Part shown: positions 33,065 through 39,699 of the stretch, piece by piece
How the letters are laid out: every line of letters begins with the position of its first letter
How positions within the stretch are numbered: position 1 is the stretch's first letter
Program-made: the position numbers and the translations under genes
Origin: Candidatus Pedobacter colombiensis
Lineage (GTDB): Bacteria > Bacteroidota > Bacteroidia > Sphingobacteriales > Sphingobacteriaceae
Assembly: GCA_029202485.1 (NCBI GenBank)
Contig: CP119313.1
Location: 1,612,001 to 1,676,000 of the forward strand
DNA length: 64,000 nt
Direction: 5' to 3'
The notes under the pieces: model-generated
What the model was told of the DNA's origin: nothing
The model's input: the letters and a program-made list of their open reading frames with translations, nothing else
The model's database searches: none

Positions 33065-33109
33065 TGTTTACTTCCTAAATTCTATCTTTGCGTTCCCTAA
33101 CGGGGAGAT

Positions 33110-33183
33110 GCCTTGGTAGCTCAGTTGGATAGAGCAACGGTTTTCTAAACCGTGGGTCAGGGGTTCGAATCCCTTCCAGGGTA
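33110..33183 (+). tRNA. tRNA-Arg (anticodon UCU)
   Basis: 74 nt cloverleaf: acceptor GCCTTGG pairs with CCAGGGT (two G-U pairs) and A73 follows; D-arm GCTC...GAGC; anticodon stem ACGGT/ACCGT around the loop TTTCTAA with anticodon TCT; T-arm AGGGG-TTCGAAT-CCCTT. CCA is not encoded. Reads AGA codons. A terminator follows 5 bp downstream. It is at the border of an accessory, scarred region. Confidence 0.95.
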
Positions 33184-33187
33184 CTTC

Positions 33188-33221
33188 AAAAAGCTTCTAG
33201 TGAAAACTAGGAGCTTTTTTT
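33188..33221 (+). terminator. Terminator of tRNA-Arg
   Basis: AAAAAGCTTCTAGT (33188-33201), GAAA tetraloop, ACTAGGAGCTTTTT (33206-33219), one G-U pair, then more T residues. The following 33222-33453 holds no gene or clear signal. Confidence 0.88.
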
Positions 33222-33453
33222 CTTTCTAGCCTCAGCGTATTTTGTGTCAATTTCGCACACAACGAGGATCAATAGGATCAACTTCGTTTTGTTTGTCCAA
33301 TTACATAAAAATCAGACAGCTTTTTAAGTTTCCCGGCAATAAAGCAGCTAAAGCTTGAATATCCAGTTTTTAACTAAATAAATTCATGTAAACATTCTTT
33401 ACATGATTAAGTTGTCATGTAAAGGAAATAGTTAAAAGAATAACGTATAAGAG

Positions 33454-33461
33454 GGATTATT
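33454..33461. repeat. Target site duplication, left copy (GGATTATT)
   Basis: Exact 8-bp match to 34873-34880 on the other side of the insertion sequence. Confidence 0.93.
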
Positions 33462-33491
33462 GGATCAAGCAAAAAAGTTGGGGAGGGATTA
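33462..33491 (+). repeat. Left terminal inverted repeat of the insertion sequence
   Basis: 30 bp, identical to the reverse complement of 34843-34872. Confidence 0.95.
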
Positions 33492-33525
33492 ATTTTGTTT
33501 AGATTTGCATTAAACAGCAATTATA

Positions 33526-34845
33526 TTGGATTCTACCCTGCTTTCATTAATACTACCAGAAGGTCTTAGCGACTATTTTGAATTCGACCGAGCTGCTACA
33601 ATTGACGGTTCAACCTATATTTATTTGATAGAAAAGAACATTCATCCACAAGAGTTTTCTGGAGATCATCTTTTATCTAAAGGATTCTACGATGAGGCTT
33701 CCGTTCGAGACTTTCCTTTGCGTGGCAAACCTTATTTTTTAAACCTTAAGCGTCGGAAATGGCTCAACACCCGAACAAGTAAGATCGTTTCCCGGGATTG
33801 GCAATTAGTTGCCGAAGGCACAAAGATGACTCAAGAGTTTGCTTTTTTTTTGAAAGACTATTTGGATTCCACCCCAATAAGCTGTAAAAGTCTTGGCCAT
33901 TTCTTTGGTGTTGACGGAAAGCGTCTGGAAGAGCAATATGCCCGCCATTTAAGTGATTTTACCAGCTGGGATCAGGCGGAACACTCTGAGAATTGGCTGC
34001 TTTTTGCTAATAATATGGGGGAATATTTATCAATTGATGAAACTAGCCTTTCACAAGGAGAGCTCTATACAATACTGACTAATAAAGGGGCAAAAGGGAA
34101 GAAAGGTGCTTTGGTAGCAATTGTAAAGGGTACCGAAAGCGAGTCGATCATAAAGGTTCTTCACAGAATGAAGGAGCAGGTAAGGAAACAAGTAAAAGAA
34201 GTAACCCTTGATCTGGCTCCGACAATGACCAGAATAGTAAAAAGGAGTTTTCCAAAAGCAAAGCTTGTTTCAGATAGGTTCCATGTACAGCAATTGGCTA
34301 ATGAAGGTGTCCAGGAAATCAGGATTAAACATAGATGGGATGCTATAGAACAGGAAAACAAAGAAATGGATCTAGCCAGAGAAGTAAAGAAGCCTTGGAT
34401 TCCCGAACTTCTGGAAAATGGAGATACGATAAAACAGTTACTGGCTAGAAGTAGGTATTTGTTATTTAAAAAAGAAGTAAACTGGACTCCTTCACAAAAT
34501 CACAGGGCAGAACTGTTATTTAAGCTATACCCAGATTTGCAGCAAGCGTATAAAGTCTCCCAGGAACTGTCTTCAATACTCAGCCATTCAAAAACTAAAA
34601 TGATTGCCTTTAAAAAGTTAGCCTTATGGTATAACAAGATAGAAAAAATGGGTTATAAATCCTTCAATACCATATCAAGAACCGTTCAGAACAATTATGA
34701 AACAATATTAAACTACTTTGATAACAGATCCACTAATGCCTCCGCAGAATCTTTTAATGCGAAGATTAAAGCTTTTAGAACGCAATTTAGAGGGGTAAGA
34801 AATGTCAAATTTTTCCTATTCAGGTTATCAAAAATATATGCCTAA
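33526..34845 (+). CDS. ISL3-family (ISAon1-like) transposase
   Basis: 439 residues with a TTG start at 33526 (in-frame stop TAA at 33511; no ATG available). The N-terminal part (LPEGLSDYFEFDRAATIDGS; DFPLRGKPYFLNLKRRKWLN) is the ISAon1 N-terminal region that in many relatives is a separate upstream reading frame; here it is fused to the catalytic part. DDE residues lie in YLSIDETSLSQGELY, VTLDLAPTMTRIVKRSFPKA/KLVSDRFHVQQL, and NASAESFNAKIKAFRTQFRG. The stop codon TAA is inside the right terminal repeat. It looks intact and active. Confidence 0.92.
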   Translation: MDSTLLSLILPEGLSDYFEFDRAATIDGSTYIYLIEKNIHPQEFSGDHLLSKGFYDEASVRDFPLRGKPYFLNLKRRKWLNTRTSKIVSRDWQLVAEGTKMTQEFAFFLKDYLDSTPISCKSLGHFFGVDGKRLEEQYARHLSDFTSWDQAEHSENWLLFANNMGEYLSIDETSLSQGELYTILTNKGAKGKKGALVAIVKGTESESIIKVLHRMKEQVRKQVKEVTLDLAPTMTRIVKRSFPKAKLVSDRFHVQQLANEGVQEIRIKHRWDAIEQENKEMDLAREVKKPWIPELLENGDTIKQLLARSRYLLFKKEVNWTPSQNHRAELLFKLYPDLQQAYKVSQELSSILSHSKTKMIAFKKLALWYNKIEKMGYKSFNTISRTVQNNYETILNYFDNRSTNASAESFNAKIKAFRTQFRGVRNVKFFLFRLSKIYA

Positions 34846-34880
34846 TCCCTCCCCAACTTTTTTGCTTGATCCGGATTATT
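34843..34880. repeat. Right terminal inverted repeat and right target duplication
   Basis: Inverted repeat 34843-34872 and GGATTATT at 34873-34880. Confidence 0.95.
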
Positions 34881-34922
34881 TTATTATATTTATCGCTAAC
34901 CAAACAACCAATTAATGCCCTT

Positions 34923-35516
34923 ATGAATCCTACCAGACAACTATTTAGTATCCTAATTAGCTTAGTGTTACTTGTAATCTCGTGTAACAGATGTCAAAAA
35001 TTAACAGCCAGAAATGAGCCCCAACCCTGGACTACTGAGCTGGAAAAACAGATGACCGACGTATTTTATACACAGGCGGCAAACCTTACCGATAATGCAA
35101 GGGCCAAACGTGCTTATGCAGAGTGTTGCTTATCAAAAATGAAAGAAATGTTTCCTAAGGGGATTTCCAATATTGGTAACGAAATGACCGACAGCATGAA
35201 AGTTTCTGTGATGAAAATGGGTGCTGAATGTGCAGGTGTGCTGCAGCATACGGTAAATATATGGGAACCAGATGTTACGAACCAGCTAAAACTTCAACTT
35301 TATGCGCTGGATGAAATAAAAATGCTCCCCCCTAAAATGAAAACGGAGTATGTAGATTGTATTGCTTTTAAAGTGACTGAAGCTTTTCCTAATGGTCTTA
35401 AGGCGAATCAAGGTAAGAAAGAACTACAAAAATTCATTGACAAAGCCCGTCATGAGTGTGTAGAACTGATAGGGCGAAAATATAATGTACCAAAACCTAA
35501 GAAAACATTAAGATAA
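34923..35516 (+). CDS. Lipoprotein of unknown function
   Basis: 197 residues from ATG 34923 (MNPTRQLFSILISLVLLVIS, Cys21 as lipid site in LVISCNRC). The body has six further cysteines in repeated contexts (YAECCLSKMKEMFPKGISNI; YVDCIAFKVTEAFPNGLKAN), suggesting two copies of a small helical module with consensus C-x-(2)-K-x(3)-FP-x-G. Not a known enzyme. The insertion sequence ends 43 bp upstream of the target duplication edge, so its native promoter is cut off or replaced. Confidence 0.7.
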   Translation: MNPTRQLFSILISLVLLVISCNRCQKLTARNEPQPWTTELEKQMTDVFYTQAANLTDNARAKRAYAECCLSKMKEMFPKGISNIGNEMTDSMKVSVMKMGAECAGVLQHTVNIWEPDVTNQLKLQLYALDEIKMLPPKMKTEYVDCIAFKVTEAFPNGLKANQGKKELQKFIDKARHECVELIGRKYNVPKPKKTLR

Positions 35517-35532
35517 TTTGCAATTTAATGAT

Positions 35533-36062
35533 ATGAAGGGACAACTATTTTTAACACTCGTGCTCTTGATATCATTGGGTTGTGGAATTAAAACACAAAA
35601 ACAATACGTAGATCCTGAGAAAGCTTTGAAGTTAAAACGAAAGATACCGACTTTGAAAATGGACTTATCCCCTGGGCAAGTATCGAAAAGCCTGAGGAGT
35701 CTATATTAGACTTAAAGGATGCAAAGGAAATTTTAATCCAAAGAAATGAGGTAACAATCATCATTGACTATCCAGTATTGAACGCATACCGATTTACAGT
35801 TATCTCTGATAAAGGTTTTAACAGGGAACGCTTGCTAAAAGAGATTAGTAAAGCTTATTATAGAATGTATGAGGAGGAAGAAGCCACGGCAATCATAAAA
35901 ACTGTTCCCCCGGAAAAAAGGAATAAAATGTACAACCGAAACGAAACCAATGGAAAGTATGGGATTTGGGGGCATGATATTGCCGACTTGGTGTTGTCGG
36001 AGATACATGTTTATGAAGATGCTGATAAAAAATTAATATTGGCGCTTATGATTGAGTCTTAG
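35533..36062 (+). pseudogene. Frameshifted lipoprotein gene
   Basis: ATG 35533 opens a lipoprotein-like frame (MKGQLFLTLVLLISLGCGIK) that stops at 35709. Another frame carries on the same protein: DFENGLIPWASIEKPEESIL, then DLKDAKEILIQRNEVTIIID, YPVLNAYRFTVISDKGFNRE ... GKYGIWGHDIADLVLSEIHV, stopping at 36062. The switch falls near 35640-35655 in an A-rich stretch and equals one lost base. Read through, it would be about 176 residues and resembles a conserved Bacteroidota hypothetical family. It follows the lipoprotein gene by 16 bp. A sequencing error in the A-run cannot be excluded. Confidence 0.75.
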
Positions 36063-36072
36063 TGTTTCTTTT

Positions 36073-36099
36073 CAGCCGTTAAAAGCTCATAGACGGCTG
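36073..36099 (+). other. Hairpin after the frameshifted gene
   Basis: CAGCCGT pairs with ACGGCTG around a 13-base loop, just after the stop at 36062; no T-run follows. Possible old terminator. Confidence 0.3.
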
Positions 36100-36314
36100 T
36101 AAGAATCTACGATCAATATTTAAAACCAGAATATGATTAATATTAGACTCGATAAGTTAAAAAATCTGTTTAATTATAATTGAATCGCTTTTATGTGGGC
36201 GCTAAGAGGCAAACAATCCTCCGCATTGTGCTATAGCACTACAAGATTGGCACTGATCAAGGTAACCAGCTTTGAGTTTAGGGATATGTATATCGTGCAG
36301 GGAATTATTTCCTG

Positions 36315-36608
36315 GTATATCGTGCCTTCATCGAACCTGCAGCAATCGCTTCATGGATGCCACCCTATGTTTTTCTTGGCATTGTACATGATATGGATGT
36401 AAAGGTAGGCAGTACTTTTGACGACCCTAATATGCCGGGTATCATTACCAATACGATTTGGTTTGAAAAAACATCTGTAGGTACAGCACTGAGAATTTTG
36501 CAGGAAAACATACCCGCTGCCATACCCGCTAAAATGTGCTATCTGGGGTGGCAGGAATTGTTGGAAAAACTCATTAAGCTGGTTGAACCTGAAATACCGG
36601 ATGCCTGA
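36315..36608 (+). pseudogene. SRPBCC (AHSA1-like) pseudogene, 5'-truncated with internal deletion
   Basis: The frame reads VYRAFIEPAAIASWMPPYVF ... DPNMPGIITNTIWFEKTSVG ... MCYLGWQELLEKLIKLVEPE, matching residues of the intact SRPBCC protein at 43366-43830 (VYRAFTEALAIASWLPPYGY; MCYLGWQESLEKLAKLVEPE). About 33 internal residues are missing in frame (between KVGS and TFDDPN), the N-terminal part is gone, and a late stop cuts the tail. The truncated 5' edge coincides with the second copy of an 11-bp direct repeat GTATATCGTGC (36288-36298 and 36315-36325), a likely deletion junction. Confidence 0.82.
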
Positions 36609-36693
36609 TTACCCCTGCACGAAGAGATCATTAAACAAATGACAGTAAATGGGGACAATGATGCATCTAGCGATTTCCAAAATGTTACCAATG

Positions 36694-37245
36694 CTATTTT
36701 TTTATCGGCTCATAGTAAAGTATTATTGCACCAGAACTTAAAGTTTTTGTTTTTAAAAGCTTAAGATTAGTACTGTCGTGCATGTTTTCAAATAATAGCG
36801 AACCCTTTCCTGCTATTACTGGATGAACACATAGCTGAAACTCATCAATTAAGCTAAGTTTCAGCAGCTGTATAATTAAACTCCGACTGCCAACTAAGAT
36901 ATCCTTTCCTGATTTTTGTCTGAGTGCTAGAACCTCTTCTTCAATTGGTCGATTTGCCAGCTTTGCACTTTCCCATTCCGGATTTTTAAGTGTACGGGAA
37001 AAGACAATTTTTGGTATGCTGTCCATTGCCAGGGCAAATTCGTCCATTGATTTTTCACCTGAAGGATTTTTCACAAGAGTTTGCCAATATTGCATGAGCT
37101 GATAGGTTATCCTCCCATATAGAATAGTGTCCGCGCTACTTAGCAGCTCAGCGTAATGATGATGTACTTCTTCATCTGGAATGATTGCTGTATGGTCGCA
37201 AACTCCATCAAGTGTCATATTGATTCCTGCAATTACTTTTCTCAT
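36694..37245 (-). CDS. Dihydrofolate-reductase-family protein (RibD C-terminal type)
   Basis: 183 residues with the RibD_C/DHFR-like fold: MRKVIAGINMTLDGVCDHTA at the N-terminus (GxNMTLDG nucleotide-site motif), ADTILYGRITYQLMQYWQTL in the middle, IPKIVFSRTLKNPEWESAKL, and DILVGSRSLIIQLLKLSLID near the end. Members are NAD(P)H-dependent reductases of unknown physiological substrate; it is not a true FolA. It is intact and convergent with the SRPBCC pseudogene. Confidence 0.85.
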   Translation of the reverse strand: MRKVIAGINMTLDGVCDHTAIIPDEEVHHHYAELLSSADTILYGRITYQLMQYWQTLVKNPSGEKSMDEFALAMDSIPKIVFSRTLKNPEWESAKLANRPIEEEVLALRQKSGKDILVGSRSLIIQLLKLSLIDEFQLCVHPVIAGKGSLLFENMHDSTNLKLLKTKTLSSGAIILYYEPIKK

Positions 37246-37333
37246 TCTATTTCCAAATAATAGGTATTCATTTCAAACTATTAAATTTACCCAAAATATT
37301 TTTACTTCAAAAATGCTTTTAAATGTTCCATAG

Positions 37334-37567
37334 ATTTATGCTGAGATCGAAAATTTTACTAGTACTGGACAGGTTTTTGTTTTTGAAATTAAACCAGCCA
37401 AAACTAAAGATACGGTATTGTTAAAGATCGCTGAGACGCGAATGGATACTTTGATATTTACGGTCAAAAAGCCGTCTAATCCTTGTCTGCGTTCAACCGT
37501 TGAGCAGGCCTACTTTAACGGCAATCAGGTTATTCGGGATACCGATTTACTTATTTTAAAGAAGTGA
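37334..37567 (+). pseudogene. Gene fragment (C-terminal part) of unknown family
   Basis: An open frame directly after a stop at 37331 and with no proper start reads TSTGQVFVFEIKPAKTKDTV, LLKIAETRMDTLIFTVKKPS, NPCLRSTVEQAYFNGNQVIR, DTDLLILKK and TGA (37565). Good coding character with no 5' end suggests the 3' remnant of a secreted or periplasmic protein gene. The rest of the 37246-37678 gap is empty. Confidence 0.5.
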
Positions 37568-37678
37568 GGAATATCATGCCTCAAGCCATTCAAAAGGCTG
37601 ATCGAAATTAGAATATCTTGAAAGTAGACCCGAAATCTCCTATCAGAAGAAGGTTGGTCTTTTATGCAGATCTTTTGG

Positions 37679-38404
37679 TTAGGGATGTAGTCCAAGGGTT
37701 TTCATAACCTGGTCTTTATACAGTCGGCCAATCGGGAGTTCTTTGCCTGCTACTTCAATACTCGTGCTATTGAATGATTTGATCTTATCGATGGAGATAA
37801 TGAACGAACGGTGGATGCGGATGAAGCTTTCATCAGGCAGTTTTTCTTCCAGGTAACTAATTTTCTGGTAGGTAATAACCTCTTTTTCCGGTGTTTTTAC
37901 GCGTACATAATCTTTGAGGCTTTCAATGTAAATGATGTCTTTGAGCAGAACTTTGACCATTTTTTTATCTGCTTTTAAGTAGATAAAGGGATCTGTAGTG
38001 GCAGGGAGCAAGGGTAGAACGAAGGCTGGTAAGGCCTCTGATCGTTTGTGTAGTGCATGGTATTTATTGATCGAAGTTAAAAAACGCTCAAATGGGATGG
38101 GTTTTAACAGGTAGTCCATTACGCTAAGCTCAAATGCCTCGGGTGCATAGTCCCGGTACGCAGTGGTTAGGATTACCTTAGGGCACTGGGATAAGGTTTT
38201 TAGAAAATCAATTCCGGATAGTTTTGGCATTTGTATATCCAGGAACAGGAGGTCTATTTTTTGCTGCTGTAAGACCGTCAGGGCTTCTATGGCATTGTTA
38301 CAGGTACCTTCAAGACATAGAGAATCCAGCTGGCCTATGTATTTTTTTAGTACATCTTGGGCTAGCGGTTCGTCATCAACAATCAGACATTTTATTTTAT
38401 TCAT
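37679..38404 (-). CDS. LytTR-family response regulator
   Basis: 241 residues: receiver domain with phospho-acceptor D56 (DLLFLDIQMPKLSG) and Lys in MDYLLKPIPFERFL, then a LytTR DNA-binding domain from about 140 (FIYLKADKKMVKVLLKDIIY; FIRIHRSFIISIDKIKSFNS). It overlaps the histidine-kinase gene by 8 bp. LytTR regulators usually bind direct repeats upstream of nearby genes; the divergent beta-barrel receptor at 39700 is the obvious candidate target. Confidence 0.95.
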   Translation of the reverse strand: MNKIKCLIVDDEPLAQDVLKKYIGQLDSLCLEGTCNNAIEALTVLQQQKIDLLFLDIQMPKLSGIDFLKTLSQCPKVILTTAYRDYAPEAFELSVMDYLLKPIPFERFLTSINKYHALHKRSEALPAFVLPLLPATTDPFIYLKADKKMVKVLLKDIIYIESLKDYVRVKTPEKEVITYQKISYLEEKLPDESFIRIHRSFIISIDKIKSFNSTSIEVAGKELPIGRLYKDQVMKTLGLHP

Positions 38405-39479
38405 TTGCTTTATGCTCAGGGTTGTTTATTCTAAGGTCTACGGTAAATCGTTCAGTTTCTTTATGGATCAGCAATTCATGCTGGCCTGGATAGATCAGTT
38501 CCAGCCTGCGTTTGACGTTCTGCAGACCTATTCCTTTTTTGTAATCAGCTTCATTTATAGTCTCCCGTTGTTCAGGTTGGTTTGTGCAGCTGTTTTCTAC
38601 TTTTAAGGTGAGAAGACCGGATTTATACTTGAGGTCTACGGTCACCCAAACCTGATCGGTTTGATCACTCACACCATGTTTAAAGGCATTTTCGATAAAG
38701 GGGATCAGTAAAAAGGGCGGAAGTCTGATCGCAGAAACGTCACCCGATATGTTCAAAGAAACCTCCAGGCGGTTGCCATAGCGGAGCTGTTCCAGTTCAA
38801 TGTAGTTTTGAATGTGCTTAAATTCCTTCTCAAGAGAAGTGTAGCTGGATTGAGAATCATAGAGCATATAGCTCATCAGTTCAGATAGTTTCAATACCAC
38901 TTTGGGTGCTGCTGGCGAGGATTCAAGGGTCAGCGCATACAGGTTATTTAGGGTATTGAATAAAAAATGGGGATGAACCTGTGCTTTGAGGAAACTAAGT
39001 TCGGCGCTGAGTTTTTCTTTCAGGATTTCCTGGTGTTGCTGTTCCTGCTGAAACCACTGCTGGTAGATCTTGACCACCAGGGTAAACATCAGTACTGGGC
39101 TTAGAATCCAGAGCATTCCTTTCAGGAGCATGTACCAGACAAAAATGGGTTCTCGAAAAGTAGTTGTTGGGTAAAACGTGGGTTCAATGTATTTCTCTAT
39201 AAGTATACGGTGTAGTAGCGAGGCGGTAAACAATAGCAGGGTCGCGGTCAATGCATATGTTCCATATTTTTTGGTCTTGAAATACCGCGGAAACAAGATA
39301 TATAAATTTATATAGGCGACCAGCATGGCGGCAGGTAACCCCTGGAGCTCGATCAACAGGTAATAGAATAAGCCCTTTTCACCCTCGGCATGTACACCCG
39401 TATAGATCAGGATATACGCGATCCAGAATAAGATATGCGTCAAAATGCGGTTGTTGGCCAGGTAAAAGTTTCTATTCAT
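38397..39479 (-). CDS. LytS/YehU-type sensor histidine kinase
   Basis: 360 residues with four membrane segments in the first 140 residues, a short linker coiled coil, then the His_kinase domain with phospho-His in QVHPHFLFNTLNNLYAL (H171) and an ATPase domain (FLLIPFIENAFKHGVSDQTD; KGIGLQNVKRRLELIYPGQH). There is no large sensor domain, so the membrane part likely senses the signal. It is the first gene of a two-gene operon with the LytTR regulator. Confidence 0.95.
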   Translation of the reverse strand: MNRNFYLANNRILTHILFWIAYILIYTGVHAEGEKGLFYYLLIELQGLPAAMLVAYINLYILFPRYFKTKKYGTYALTATLLLFTASLLHRILIEKYIEPTFYPTTTFREPIFVWYMLLKGMLWILSPVLMFTLVVKIYQQWFQQEQQHQEILKEKLSAELSFLKAQVHPHFLFNTLNNLYALTLESSPAAPKVVLKLSELMSYMLYDSQSSYTSLEKEFKHIQNYIELEQLRYGNRLEVSLNISGDVSAIRLPPFLLIPFIENAFKHGVSDQTDQVWVTVDLKYKSGLLTLKVENSCTNQPEQRETINEADYKKGIGLQNVKRRLELIYPGQHELLIHKETERFTVDLRINNPEHKANE

Positions 39480-39699
39480 GAATTACCGATAGTCTGGATA
39501 CTAATTTAAGGATAAAATGATAGCTCAGGTTAATTTTCGACGAGCGGCAGCTTTATATCTGCTTTCGGCAGATTTTGAGATGGATTCTCAGAAATGCGTT
39601 GGTTTTGGATTTATGCCAGGGAATTGCTGTCGTTAGGCTAAATTCAAAAATGTGCTGGTTTTTAATGTTTTGTTTTGCCCTGATCAATTCAAAAGATAG

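Larger units (their letters stand above)
33462..34872 (+). mobile_element. Complete ISL3-family insertion sequence (1411 bp)
   Basis: The element has perfect 30-bp terminal inverted repeats (33462-33491 and 34843-34872; each begins GGATCAAGC from the outside and ends GGGATTA) and one transposase gene. It is flanked by an exact 8-bp direct repeat GGATTATT (33454-33461 and 34873-34880), the target duplication size typical of ISL3. Perfect ends and duplication point to a recent insertion. It landed 41-50 bp upstream of the lipoprotein start at 34923. Confidence 0.95.

Noticed and set aside
36193..36402. 69-codon plus-strand frame before the SRPBCC pseudogene
   Set aside because: Overlaps the pseudogene in another frame and has no recognisable sequence; possible transposon debris could not be supported.
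38163..38606. 147-codon plus-strand frame over the LytTR/kinase overlap
   Set aside because: Antisense to two well-defined domains; Cys/Trp/Phe-rich low-quality sequence.
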